From SKLM01 sp964542755 (GTDB taxonomy: Bacteria > Chloroflexota > Anaerolineae > B4-G1), in NCBI GenBank assembly GCA_964542755.1, contig CAZIWL010000040.1:1-31718 (forward strand): DNA of 31,718 bases, given 5' to 3'. The first letter of the stretch is position 1; each line of letters opens with the position of its first letter. Positions 6,944-15,556 of the stretch are shown here, one piece after another. A program made the position numbers and the translations under genes. The notes under the pieces are model-generated. The model saw nothing but the letters and a program-made list of their open reading frames with translations. It did no database searches and was not told the origin of the DNA.

Positions 6944-8098
6944 ATGAAACCCTTGGCCGCAGGTCCTAGAGAGACGGCCCATTCTGGGATACGGGAAGTC
7001 GTCAACGTCGCCATCACGATGCCAGAAGCCATCCGCCTGGAGGTGGGACAGCCAGATTTCGACACGCCAGAGCACATCACTGAAGCTACGGTACGTGCGG
7101 TTCGGGATGGCATGACGAAGTACACAGAGACTGCCGGTCTCAAGAGTCTCCGAGAATTGCTGGTTCAGAAGCTGGCCAGCGTCAACCAGATTGCGGCAGA
7201 TCCATCGCAGATTAACGTGACGGTGGGCGGAGTGGGAGGTCTGGCTGCGGCTTTCTTGGCGCTCTTGGAGCCCGGCGATGAGGTGCTTGTTCCCGACCCG
7301 GCGTGGCCGAACTATCGGCTGGAGCTGAGCTATTCGCCGGCCGCGATGGTCAACTATCCCCTGCGTGCGGAACGGGACTTTGTGCCGGACGTTGAGGAAC
7401 TAAGGAACCGCATCACCCCTCAGACGAAGGTGCTCCTCATCAACTCGCCGTGCAATCCCACGGGCGCGGTCTTTCCTCGCTCGGCTGTAGAGGAGATCGT
7501 GGCGCTGTGCCAGGAGCACGATCTTTACCTTATCTCCGATGAATGCTATGACGAGATCGTGTTCGAAGGCGAACACGTGTCTCCGGCGTCCTTATGGAGG
7601 GACGGGCACGTCATCTCGGTCTTCACCTTCTCCAAGACCTACGCGATGACGGGCTACAGGGTGGGCTATGTGGTGACAAATCACGAGCTTGCTGACGTGA
7701 TCAACAAGATTCTCGAGGCCAACATGTCCTGTGCCACCAGTTTCGCTCAGAAGGGGGCGGAGGCAGCACTGCAGGGGCCCCGTGAGCCCGTGTTGAAGAT
7801 GCTGGCGGCTTACAGGAGGCGGCGGGACGTCGTGGACGAGCTGCTGCGCGAGTATGACATGTGGACCTCCACGCCGCGGGGGGCTTTCTATGCGATGGCC
7901 GATGTCTCTGGAAGTGGGATGGACTCCCGTACCTTCGCCTTCCAGCTTCTCGACGAGAAGGGCGTCGCCGTGGCGCCGGGGACTGCCTTCGGCACCGCTG
8001 CCTGGGATCTGGTGCGCATCTCTCTCGCCTCGTCGGAGGAGGACCTCCGGGAGGGGATCCGGCGCATGAAGTCGTTCATAGGTGAACGCTCCGCGTAG
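6944..8098 (+). CDS. class I/II PLP-dependent aminotransferase
   Basis: Fold type I aminotransferase of the aspartate/aromatic/alanine group, transferring an amino group between an amino acid and a 2-oxo acid in the cytoplasm. Visible landmarks are Asn167 and Asn171 in NSPCNPTG, Asp199 in SDECYDE (pairs with the PLP ring nitrogen), the Schiff-base Lys231 in FTFSKTYAMTGYRVGY, and near the C-terminus the substrate-carboxylate Arg in VRISLASSEEDLREGI. The 384-aa length is normal. ATG 6944 follows GATTGAGGA closely. Sitting right after the leaderless LivJ-like pair, it may act on the same ligand, but this is inference; substrate specificity cannot be read from sequence. Confidence 0.93.
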   Translation: MKPLAAGPRETAHSGIREVVNVAITMPEAIRLEVGQPDFDTPEHITEATVRAVRDGMTKYTETAGLKSLRELLVQKLASVNQIAADPSQINVTVGGVGGLAAAFLALLEPGDEVLVPDPAWPNYRLELSYSPAAMVNYPLRAERDFVPDVEELRNRITPQTKVLLINSPCNPTGAVFPRSAVEEIVALCQEHDLYLISDECYDEIVFEGEHVSPASLWRDGHVISVFTFSKTYAMTGYRVGYVVTNHELADVINKILEANMSCATSFAQKGAEAALQGPREPVLKMLAAYRRRRDVVDELLREYDMWTSTPRGAFYAMADVSGSGMDSRTFAFQLLDEKGVAVAPGTAFGTAAWDLVRISLASSEEDLREGIRRMKSFIGERSA

Positions 8099-8257
8099 GA
8101 TGGATGAGTGCCCTGGTGACTACCTGCCCGCAAGTGCTTTTCGAACTGAGAGGAGCCAGCGCAGACGGGTGGAGGGGCAGTTGGAGCGATCTTTGTCTGG
8201 TTGCTGTGCTGGGCCCAGGTCGTGATGGGTCAGCAGCGCAGGGTGACTGGCACATAG

Positions 8258-8281
8258 GGGCCCTGCCCGCGGGCAGGGCCC
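8258..8281 (+). terminator. G+C-rich palindrome in the aminotransferase-flavoprotein gap
   Basis: GGGCCCTGCCC (8258-8268) and its exact complement GGGCAGGGCCC (8271-8281) are separated by only GC, so a real hairpin would open its top pairs. No U-tract follows. It lies in a 290-bp intergenic gap (8099-8388) with no convincing gene. It could be a weak terminator for the upstream operon or a protein-binding palindrome. Confidence 0.4.
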
Positions 8282-8388
8282 TCAGGCGCGAACTGACCAC
8301 GTCTGGGGTGACGCATGAAGCCGGCTCGCGTAAGGCTTCGGGAAGTGGCTGCGCCGTAAGCACGGAGATGATCTGAGGAGTGTACAAC

Positions 8389-10344
8389 ATGAGTTCGCAG
8401 TTCAAGCATCTGTTTCAACCCTATCCATTCAGGACATTTGAGGTAAAGAACCGAGTGGTCATGCCGCCTATGGCGATTTACATTCCCGGTTGTGAGGGAT
8501 TCGTGCGTCAGAGGCTGATAGACTACTACGAGGCTCGCGCGAAGGGCGGCGTCGGCTACATCGTCGTCAACGCCACCGTCGTCAGCGAGCCAAGTGGAAG
8601 GTCGCATCCCAACCAGACGCGGATTTCGAACGATAAGTACATTCCTGGCTTCAAGAAGCTTGTCGACAGGATCCACGCCTACGACGTTCCAGCAGCGTTG
8701 CAGCTGTACCACGCGGGTCGTCAGCGCTACGGGATCATCGCTGGTCTTCCTACACTGAGTCCATCGGGCATCCCGGACCCGGTTCGCAAGGACCCGGCGC
8801 GAGCTATTACGGTGGAGGAGATTCACGAACTGGTCGAGGAGTACGCCCAGGCCGCGCGAAGATCGCAAGAGGCGGGCTTTGAGGCAGTGGAGTTCCACTG
8901 TGCGCACGGTTACCTGCTGGCTGGCTTCCTCTCTCCCTTCCAGAACAAGCGCACGGACAAGTATGGTGGCGACGTGTGGGGCCGAACCCGAATCGTTCGA
9001 GAGATTCTGGAGCGGACCCGGGAAGTGGTTGGCGATGAACTGGTCCTCCAGGTGCGCATCAATGGTCACGACTACGTCAACGGTGGGAACACGCTTGAGG
9101 ATTCGAAGGAGATTGCCAAGATCCTCGTGGAGGCCGGGGCCGAGGTGATTCACGTCTCGGCTGGAATGGCCCCCAGCGGGCAGTACACCTTCCTGCCGGC
9201 CGCGATTCCGCCAGGCCATAACGTCTATCTTGCTGAGGGAATCAAGGCGGCTGTGGGGCCGGACGTTCCCGTGATTGCCGTCGGAGGCATTCAGGATCCG
9301 GTGCAAGCTGAAGGTATCCTTGCCGAAGGGATGGTTGACTTCGTGGCCGTAGGCAGGGCGCTGTTTGCCGATCCGGAGTGGCCGAATAAGGCACGAGAGG
9401 GACGACTCGATGAGATTCGACCCTGCCTGCGATGCTCGAAGAGTGCAGGCGTCTGGCCCGAGGATATGCGCTGTACTGTCAACCCGGCGGTGGGGTCAGA
9501 GGCGGAATACGAGGAGCGTCTCGTCCCGGCTGACAACGCGAAGGACGTCATGGTCATCGGTGCGGGACCCGCGGGAATGGAGGCGGCGCGAACCGCGGCC
9601 CTGCGAGGCCATTCAGTCACGCTGGTCGACAAGAAGGACGTCCTCGGCGGTAAGATTCAACTGGCCATGCTGCCTCCAGACAAGGAGATCCAGGAGGAGT
9701 GGCTCAACTACTACAGGCAGGAGCTTGACCGGCTGGACGTTCAGATCGAACTCGACAGTGCGGACGACCTTGAGGATGTTGAGGAGAGGGATCCTGACAT
9801 CGTCATCGTCGCGACGGGCGGTGTGCCGCTGATGCCTGAGGGGATCGAAGGGGTGGATCATCCCAAGGTGGTGACCAGCGACGACGTGCTGCTTGGAGAC
9901 GTTGAGGTGGGCGAGAACGTGGCTGTCGTGGGAGGCAGCTCCATGGGCGTTGAGACTGCCGACTTCATCCTCCAGGATCCACGCAAGAGGGTCCTGGTGG
10001 TGGAGATGATGCACAGCATTCTGCTCGACATCAGCCACGACGCCGAGCTGGCGCTCATGGACAAGTTGTACAAGAAGGACTTCCGAGAGGCGGTCAACAC
10101 GAGAGTGACCGCCATCCGGCCGGATGACGGCAAGCTCGATCTCTACGTGGAGCGGTATGGTCTGCCCGATGTCCTCAAGGGGTTCGATACCGTAGTGATG
10201 GCCGTGGGTGTGGAGCCGGACGACGGGCTCGGAAAGGCGTTGCTTGAGAGACGGGAGCATGTATACCTGATCGGTGACTGTGCGGGGCCTGGGGACTACC
10301 GCAAGGCTGTGCACGATGCGGCCCACGTGGCACTGGAGATATGA
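8389..10344 (+). CDS. NADH:flavin oxidoreductase, 2,4-dienoyl-CoA reductase/OYE type (FMN, FeS?, FAD)
   Basis: Two-part flavoprotein of 651 aa. The N-terminal half (about 1-345) is an old-yellow-enzyme TIM barrel (FEVKNRVVMPPM start, AVEFHCAHGYLLAGFLSP in the middle, VAVGRALFADPEWPNK near its end). The C-terminal half (about 385-651) is an FAD/NAD(P) disulfide-reductase-like module (VMVIGAGPAGMEAARTAA and VAVVGGSSMGVETADF). The family usually binds a 4Fe-4S cluster between them through four Cys; here only Cys346, Cys349 and Cys362 are visible and the expected third ligand is Ala353. I chose ATG 8389 because GAGGAG (8375-8380) is well placed for it and overlaps the alternative GTG 8380. Likely role: reduction of an enoyl/dienoyl-CoA or enoate; substrate unknown. 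Confidence 0.92.
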   Translation: MSSQFKHLFQPYPFRTFEVKNRVVMPPMAIYIPGCEGFVRQRLIDYYEARAKGGVGYIVVNATVVSEPSGRSHPNQTRISNDKYIPGFKKLVDRIHAYDVPAALQLYHAGRQRYGIIAGLPTLSPSGIPDPVRKDPARAITVEEIHELVEEYAQAARRSQEAGFEAVEFHCAHGYLLAGFLSPFQNKRTDKYGGDVWGRTRIVREILERTREVVGDELVLQVRINGHDYVNGGNTLEDSKEIAKILVEAGAEVIHVSAGMAPSGQYTFLPAAIPPGHNVYLAEGIKAAVGPDVPVIAVGGIQDPVQAEGILAEGMVDFVAVGRALFADPEWPNKAREGRLDEIRPCLRCSKSAGVWPEDMRCTVNPAVGSEAEYEERLVPADNAKDVMVIGAGPAGMEAARTAALRGHSVTLVDKKDVLGGKIQLAMLPPDKEIQEEWLNYYRQELDRLDVQIELDSADDLEDVEERDPDIVIVATGGVPLMPEGIEGVDHPKVVTSDDVLLGDVEVGENVAVVGGSSMGVETADFILQDPRKRVLVVEMMHSILLDISHDAELALMDKLYKKDFREAVNTRVTAIRPDDGKLDLYVERYGLPDVLKGFDTVVMAVGVEPDDGLGKALLERREHVYLIGDCAGPGDYRKAVHDAAHVALEI

Positions 10345-10478
10345 GTGGGCGACGCGCCGAGGAAGCCTGAAGCGGTTCTCGTGGCAGCTTGTCTGGGTGT
10401 GAGGCCGAGTGATCGATGGGCGAAACGGTCACGTCCAGTCGGCCGATCGATTGCGTATCGTGGAGCTGGGAGAGTGTT

Positions 10479-11252
10479 GTGAGACTGCAAGGGAGAACCG
10501 CACTGGTAACGGGTGCGGGCACGGGGATCGGGCGGGGGATCGCCCTTCTCTTCGCGCAAGAGGGCGCTACCATCGTGGTCAATGACTACGATGCGACCAG
10601 CGGCGAAAGAACTGTGGAGCTGATCGAGGACGCCGGGGGGCGAGGGGTCTTCGTGCGGGCGGACGTATCAGATCCGGCGGCGGTTGGAGCGATGATCGAC
10701 GCTGCGGTGCAAGTCAGTGGCAGGGTCGACGTTCTGGTGAACAACGCGGGCATCGATCTGCCCCAGGCGACCAGCGTCGTGGACACGAGGATCGAGGATT
10801 GGGACAGGACGCTGGCGGTCAATCTGCGTGGGGTCTTTCTCTGCTCGAGAGCCGTGATACCTCTGATGAAGGAGAAAGGCGGAGGTGTCATCGTCAACAT
10901 TGCGTCCATCGCTGGTCTGAGACCTATGCCGCAAGAGGCGGCTTACGGCGCGTCGAAGGCCGGCTTGGTGCTCCTCACTAAGCAGATGGCTCGGGATTTC
11001 GCTGGAGATGCCATTCGGGTGAACTGCGTCTGCCCCGGGCCCATGGAGAAGCCAACGCGCGACCGACTGGAGTTCTTGCGAAGCCGTCAGACGGCGTATG
11101 AGAAAAGACAGGCGTTTGCCGATCAGATCCCGCTCGGAAGAATGTGCAAGCCGCAGGATATCGCATCGGCTGCCTTGTTCCTTGCTTCTGGAGAGTCATC
11201 TATGGTGACGGGAGTCGAGCTGGTCGTGGACGGTGGATTCATACTCACTTAG
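10479..11252 (+). CDS. SDR-family oxidoreductase 1
   Basis: Classical short-chain dehydrogenase/reductase, 257 aa from GTG 10479. This start gives V(M)RLQGRTALVTGAG, matching the N-termini of the next two SDRs, with GGGAGAG just upstream; an ATG at 10416 would add 21 unrelated residues. Landmarks: TGAGTGIG cofactor loop, NNAG, catalytic Tyr156 and Lys160 (AYGASKAG) and the C-terminal VTGVELVVDGG. Asp in the NDYDA segment after strand 2 suggests NAD(H) preference. First of three tandem SDR genes followed by a CoA-transferase and thiolase, so a role in beta-oxidation-like hydroxyacyl oxidation or ketoacyl reduction is plausible; specificity unknown. Confidence 0.92.
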   Translation: MRLQGRTALVTGAGTGIGRGIALLFAQEGATIVVNDYDATSGERTVELIEDAGGRGVFVRADVSDPAAVGAMIDAAVQVSGRVDVLVNNAGIDLPQATSVVDTRIEDWDRTLAVNLRGVFLCSRAVIPLMKEKGGGVIVNIASIAGLRPMPQEAAYGASKAGLVLLTKQMARDFAGDAIRVNCVCPGPMEKPTRDRLEFLRSRQTAYEKRQAFADQIPLGRMCKPQDIASAALFLASGESSMVTGVELVVDGGFILT

Positions 11253-11283
11253 ATGCGGATGGGTGTGTGGAGAGGAAGGGACC

Positions 11284-12051
11284 ATGGAGCTTCAGGGTAG
11301 AGCGGCTATCGTTACCGGCGCTGGCGGCGGGATCGGTAAGGGCATTGTTCTGAGCCTGGCGACTGCCGGAGCAGACATCGTGCTGGTTGATCTGGACCAG
11401 GCTGCTGCGGACGCGGTGGCAACCAAGGTGAGGAAACTGGGTCGTAGGGCGCTGGTCGTGGAGACCGACGTGACGGATAAAGCGTCGGTGGTGGATATGG
11501 TGTCCCGTGCCGCCGAGTGGAGTGGCGGGATCAGCATTCTGGTGAACAACGCTGGCGTGGAGATCATTCGTCCTGTTTTCGAGATCTCGGAGTCTGATTG
11601 GGACAAGACGATGGCGGTCAATCTGAAAGGAGCGTGGCTCTGTGCCCAGCTGGTTGGTCAGACCATGGCCGAGGCGGGGGACGGCGGCCGCATCATCAAC
11701 ATAGGGTCGATCATGTCGGAGATGCCGGCGCCAGGAGAGCCTCACTATGCGGCCTCGAAGGGGGGCATCTTGATGCTGACCAAGGCGCTGGCGCTGGACC
11801 TTGCTCCATACAGTATTACGGTGAACTCGATTGGGCCGGGGGTGGTCAAGAACGGTATGAGCAGTCGAGGATGTCTGGCGGATGGGGAGATGGCGGAGAT
11901 AGTCGCCTCCAAGATTCCGCTGCGACGCCTGGGTAGGCCTGAGGACATCGGCCATGCGGTCGTGTTCCTGGCTTCCGAAAAGGCCAGCTACGTGACAGGC
12001 GTCATGCTTTACGTTGATGGAGGCATGATCTTGGCCTCTGCCTGGAGCTAG
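11284..12051 (+). CDS. SDR-family oxidoreductase 2
   Basis: Classical SDR of 255 aa. ATG 11284 is chosen over the upstream ATG 11233, which overlaps the previous gene, because AGAGGAAGGGACC precedes it and the product then starts MELQGRAAIVTGAG like its neighbours. Landmarks: TGAGGGIG, LVNNAGVE, catalytic Tyr155 and Lys159 (HYAASKGG), VTGVMLYVDGG. LVDLD after strand 2 suggests NAD(H). It lies 31 nt after SDR 1 and 17 nt before SDR 3, surely the same transcript. It is clearly different from its neighbours in the substrate loop (SSRGCLADGEMAEIVASKIP), so the three probably act on different intermediates or stereoisomers. Confidence 0.93.
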   Translation: MELQGRAAIVTGAGGGIGKGIVLSLATAGADIVLVDLDQAAADAVATKVRKLGRRALVVETDVTDKASVVDMVSRAAEWSGGISILVNNAGVEIIRPVFEISESDWDKTMAVNLKGAWLCAQLVGQTMAEAGDGGRIINIGSIMSEMPAPGEPHYAASKGGILMLTKALALDLAPYSITVNSIGPGVVKNGMSSRGCLADGEMAEIVASKIPLRRLGRPEDIGHAVVFLASEKASYVTGVMLYVDGGMILASAWS

Positions 12052-12068
12052 TCACGGGGGAAATCGGT

Positions 12069-12830
12069 ATGAGACTGAAGGACAAAACGGCGATTATCAC
12101 GGGGGCGGGCAGCGGAATCGGGCGGGCGGCTGCCGTGCTGTTTGCGGAGGAGGGAGCGAGCGTCGTTGTGGTGGACTATGATCCCGATGGGGGTGAGGAG
12201 ACGGCGCGGATGATCACCGAAGCCGGCGGTCGAGCCCTCTTCGTGGAGACAGATGTCTCTGTGGCAGAGGACGTTGAGGAGATGGTTCGCAAAGCCTTCG
12301 ATGCGTACGGGCAGATCGACATCTTGTTCAATAACGCTGGGATCACGATCCCAGCGTCTGTTGTCGATGCCACTGAGGAAATCTGGGACAGGACGATGAA
12401 TGTAGACTTGAAGGGCATCTTCCTGCCGTCCAAGTACGTCATCCCTCACATGATCGAAGGAGGCGGTGGTTCTGTTATCAACACCGCCTCGATGTGTGGA
12501 CTGGTGGCTTCCCCGAATCAGGCGCCCTACAGCGCCGCCAAAGGGGGAGTCGTCGCTCTGACCCGCCAGATGGCCATTGATTACGCCTCCCACAACATCC
12601 GAGTGAACGGGATAGCCCCGGGCGAAGCTCGCACTCCCATGCTGATGGGCTTCATCAACCGAGCTGAGGATCCCCAGGCGCAATTGGAGAGGCTTATGGC
12701 GCGTATTCCGCTGGGGCGAGTGGCTGAGCCTGTCGAGGTGGCTCGGGTGGCTCTGTTCCTGGCATCGGATGACGCAGCGTATGTGACGGGTGTGACGCTA
12801 CCGGTGGACGGGGGCTTGACGGCGGCTTGA
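12069..12830 (+). CDS. SDR-family oxidoreductase 3
   Basis: Classical SDR of 253 aa starting MRLKDKTAIITGAG, ATG 12069 with GGGGGAAAT upstream. Landmarks: TGAGSGIG, LFNNAG (Phe in place of the usual Val), catalytic Tyr154 and Lys158 (YSAAKGGV), APGEARTPM in the substrate loop, and VTGVTLPVDGG. VVDYD after strand 2 suggests NAD(H). Third of the tandem SDR set, followed 71 nt later by a class III CoA-transferase. Probable role is oxidation or reduction of a hydroxy/keto acyl-CoA or alcohol; exact substrate cannot be assigned. Confidence 0.93.
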   Translation: MRLKDKTAIITGAGSGIGRAAAVLFAEEGASVVVVDYDPDGGEETARMITEAGGRALFVETDVSVAEDVEEMVRKAFDAYGQIDILFNNAGITIPASVVDATEEIWDRTMNVDLKGIFLPSKYVIPHMIEGGGGSVINTASMCGLVASPNQAPYSAAKGGVVALTRQMAIDYASHNIRVNGIAPGEARTPMLMGFINRAEDPQAQLERLMARIPLGRVAEPVEVARVALFLASDDAAYVTGVTLPVDGGLTAA

Positions 12831-12901
12831 GGATGCGGACACGCGTAGGTTGACTTTCGCAACGCTCATTTTGCTGGATCATTCGTAGAGGAGAAAGACC
12901 T

Positions 12902-14134
12902 ATGTCACCGAACGAAAACGCAGGGCCTTTGGCAGGTGTTCGAGTTCTGTCGAACGAGGTGCAGCTGGCAGGACCTTACTGCAGCATGACGCTCGCTGAC
13001 CGTGGGGCGGAGGTGATCAAGATAGAGCGCCCCAAGTATGGGGACTCCGCTCGTGAGGGCGCTCCCATCATCAAGAACGACGATGGCGAGCGGGTGAGCG
13101 GTTACTTCATGCGCTTCAACCGCAACAAGCGCAGCCTGACTCTGAATCTGAAGGATCCCAAAGGGCAGGAGATCTACCGAGAGTTGGCTGCCAAGTCGGA
13201 CGTGGTAATTGACAATCTCCGGCCCGGCGTGATGGAGAAGCTGGGTTTCGGCTACGACGCATTGCGCACCATCAACCCGGGAATCATCTACGTCTCCATC
13301 AGTGGATTCGGAACCATGCCGGACCTCCAGGGACCGTACGCGGGACGCCCTGCCTATGACATCGTGGCTCAGGCGATGGGCGGGTTGATGTACACCTGTG
13401 GTCAGGAGGGAGGTCCCCCCACGTGGCTGGGCATTGCCCTCGGGGATCTTTATTCGGCGGCTCTTGCCGTTCAAGGGATCATGTTTGCCCTTTACGAACG
13501 GACGAAGACCGGGAAGGGACAGTACATCGACGTATCCATGTATGATGCGATGATCTCGCTGGCGGAGCGCTCGTTGACCGCCTATTCGCTGACCGGGCAC
13601 GTCCTGAAGCGGGGCATCGAGCCGTTTATCGCTCCCTGGGGACCATTCCAGACGAAGGATGGCTGGATAGCGCTCATCGTCCCCACCGAACGGGATTGGG
13701 CTCGCCTATGCGAGGCTATGGAACGCCCCGATCTGATTGGCATGGAGGGAGAGACCGACTCGGGACCGGCCCGCGCGCGAAACATGCAGGGAGGATTCCT
13801 GCAGCCTGTCGTGGAAGACTGGATCGCTGCCCGGACGACGGACGAAGTGGTGGAGGAGCTGCTGGCCCAGGGCCTGGCCGTGGGGCCGGTTCAGAACGCC
13901 AAGGATGTCTTCGAGTGTGAGCACGCATCTGCGCGAAACGCTTTCATCGATATCGAAGATCCAGTGGCCGGAGAGGTAACCCTGGTGGGTCCGCCGATCA
14001 AGATGTCCGGCCAGGAGACGGTCATCACGCACCCGGCGCCGCGTTTGGGAGAGGACAACGAGGCGATCTTGCAGGACGTGCTTGGCTACGAAGCTCAGCA
14101 GATTCAGGAGTTGATCGAGTCGGGAGTGCTGTAG
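12902..14134 (+). CDS. CaiB/BaiF (class III) CoA-transferase
   Basis: Family III CoA-transferase, 410 aa, which moves CoA between carboxylic acids through a covalent aspartyl intermediate. The N-terminal signature PLAGVRVLSNEVQLAGPYCSM is followed by RNKRSLTLNLKDPKGQ (about 76-91) and the nucleophile region LGIALGDLYSAALA with probable catalytic Asp182. The C-terminal half has the family's small domain (PRLGEDNEAIL). GAGGAGAAAGACCT places the ATG at 12902. Its position between SDRs and a thiolase suggests it activates the acid that this pathway degrades, using succinyl-CoA, acetyl-CoA or a pathway thioester as donor. Some members act as racemases or CoA-ester hydrolases in vivo, so transfer is likely but not proven. 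Confidence 0.93.
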   Translation: MSPNENAGPLAGVRVLSNEVQLAGPYCSMTLADRGAEVIKIERPKYGDSAREGAPIIKNDDGERVSGYFMRFNRNKRSLTLNLKDPKGQEIYRELAAKSDVVIDNLRPGVMEKLGFGYDALRTINPGIIYVSISGFGTMPDLQGPYAGRPAYDIVAQAMGGLMYTCGQEGGPPTWLGIALGDLYSAALAVQGIMFALYERTKTGKGQYIDVSMYDAMISLAERSLTAYSLTGHVLKRGIEPFIAPWGPFQTKDGWIALIVPTERDWARLCEAMERPDLIGMEGETDSGPARARNMQGGFLQPVVEDWIAARTTDEVVEELLAQGLAVGPVQNAKDVFECEHASARNAFIDIEDPVAGEVTLVGPPIKMSGQETVITHPAPRLGEDNEAILQDVLGYEAQQIQELIESGVL

Positions 14135-14183
14135 GCAGCCGTCTTAGGGGTCAGCCGGAGACTATTGAACAAGGGAGAAGACT

Positions 14184-15377
14184 ATGACAGACGTTGTGAT
14201 CGCTGGAGCCGTTCGTACAGCTTTTGGGAAGTTTGGCGGCACGCTAAAGGATTTCACACTGCCGGAGCTTGGTGGAAAGGTCATGGCCGAGGCGCTGCGC
14301 CGTGCAGCCGTTGCTGCCGAGGACGTGGAAGAGGTGGCCCTGGGCGTTAACCTCCCGGGCTCGGATCGTTCCATTGCCAGACAAGCGGCGCTCAAGGCTG
14401 GGATTCCGGACACCACGCCGGCATACACGGTGGACCGCGCGTGCTGCTCTTCGATGGCGGCCATCAACCTGCTTTCTCGGGCGCTGCGGCTGGGCGACCT
14501 CGCTGTGGGCGTGGCGGGCGGAAGTGAGAACATGAGTCGCGTTCCCTACTTCATTCACGACGCCAGGTGGGGGAAGCGGCTGGGGGATATCGTGCTTAAG
14601 GATCAGCTGATCATCAGCTGTCCCTACAGCGGGAAGCCTCGAGCTGTTCAGGCCGGTGAAGAGGCGATGGAATACGGGATCGGCCGCGAGGATCAGGACC
14701 GCTGGGCGCTCCGCAGTCAGCAGCGTGTGGTCGCGGCTCAGGAGGCCGGCTTCTTCGAGGCGGAGATCATGCCAATCGAGGTACCGCAGCGGAAGGGTCC
14801 GGCTATCATTTTTGATAAGGACGAGGAGGTCAGGCCGGACTCGACGCTGGAGAAGCTGGGAAGGTTGAGGACGGTCTACGACAGCCCCACGGTGACGCCG
14901 GGAAACGCGCCGGGCCTCAGCTCGGGGGCGTCAGCATTGGTGCTGACCACGGCAGCCGAGGCGGAGGCTCGCGGCATTACGCCCCTGGCGACGATCAAGA
15001 CCTGGGCGATGGCCTCGGGTCATCCCGACAGGATCGCCAGCATTCCGGCTCATGCAGCCAAGAAGGCGCTCGATCAGATGGGTCTAGGGGTGGAGGACGT
15101 GGATCTGATCGAGATCAATGAGGCCTTTGCCGCCATGCCCCTGGTCGCCACCCACATCCTGGGTGAGGGTGACGAGGAAAGAATGGAGGCCATCCGCGAG
15201 AAGACCAACGTCAATGGGGGGGCCATTGCCATCGGTCACCCCACCGGGGCGAGCGCTGCGCGGCTGGTGATGACCATAGTCTACGCTCTTAAGGAGCGCG
15301 GTGGGGGGCTCGGCCTGGCTACGATCTGTGGCGGGATTGGTCAGGGCGAGGCGGTCATTGTCGAAGTAGAGGGCTAG
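14184..15377 (+). CDS. thiolase (acetyl-CoA C-acyltransferase)
   Basis: Degradative/biosynthetic thiolase-fold enzyme, 397 aa, cleaving 3-ketoacyl-CoA with CoA to acetyl-CoA (or propionyl-CoA) and a shortened acyl-CoA. Nucleophile Cys87 lies in DRACCSSM (unusual adjacent Cys88), the NEAFA motif is near residue 312, His352 is in GGAIAIGHPTGAS and the acid/base Cys382 is in TICGGIGQGEA, so the catalytic set is complete. GGGAGAAG precedes ATG 14184. It ends the SDR/CoA-transferase operon, just before a strong intrinsic terminator, and is the natural last step of that oxidation route. Confidence 0.95.
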   Translation: MTDVVIAGAVRTAFGKFGGTLKDFTLPELGGKVMAEALRRAAVAAEDVEEVALGVNLPGSDRSIARQAALKAGIPDTTPAYTVDRACCSSMAAINLLSRALRLGDLAVGVAGGSENMSRVPYFIHDARWGKRLGDIVLKDQLIISCPYSGKPRAVQAGEEAMEYGIGREDQDRWALRSQQRVVAAQEAGFFEAEIMPIEVPQRKGPAIIFDKDEEVRPDSTLEKLGRLRTVYDSPTVTPGNAPGLSSGASALVLTTAAEAEARGITPLATIKTWAMASGHPDRIASIPAHAAKKALDQMGLGVEDVDLIEINEAFAAMPLVATHILGEGDEERMEAIREKTNVNGGAIAIGHPTGASAARLVMTIVYALKERGGGLGLATICGGIGQGEAVIVEVEG

Positions 15378-15386
15378 GAGACGAAG

Positions 15387-15413
15387 GCCCCCGGCTTGAA
15401 CCGGGGGCATTTT
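15387..15413 (+). terminator. intrinsic (rho-independent) terminator
   Basis: GCCCCCGG (15387-15394), loop CTTGAA, then CCGGGGGC (15401-15408), followed by ATTTT. It lies 9 nt after the thiolase stop and marks the end of that operon. Confidence 0.85.
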
Positions 15414-15476
15414 CGCGTCAAGTTAGCACCCGGCAGACAGTGTGCGTTGAGGGGTTGAAGACGTGCCAGGGATGGA

Positions 15477-15507
15477 GATCTGCTTTGGATCAAGAGAGTT
15501 GATCTGC
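15477..15507 (+). repeat. small repeat cluster upstream of the AtuA-like gene
   Basis: GATCTGC occurs directly repeated at 15477 and 15501. Inside, GATCAA (15488-15493) and TTGATC (15499-15504) form a 6-bp inverted repeat around GAGAG. It is in the gap between a terminator and a new operon start, so an operator is possible. No clear -35/-10 pair is visible nearby. Confidence 0.25.
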
Positions 15508-15556
15508 CGGGGTGGGAGATTGATGGCTACGGACACCGTCTGATTGGGAGGCGAGA

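Noticed and set aside
8104..8376. 90-codon plus-strand frame between the aminotransferase and the flavoprotein
   Set aside because: No convincing ribosome binding site, no recognisable motif, and it contains the G+C palindrome. Treated as non-coding, although a small gene cannot be fully excluded.
8230..9306. 358-codon minus-strand open frame opposite the flavoprotein
   Set aside because: Overlaps clear coding sequence with FMN-barrel motifs on the plus strand; no motif of its own.
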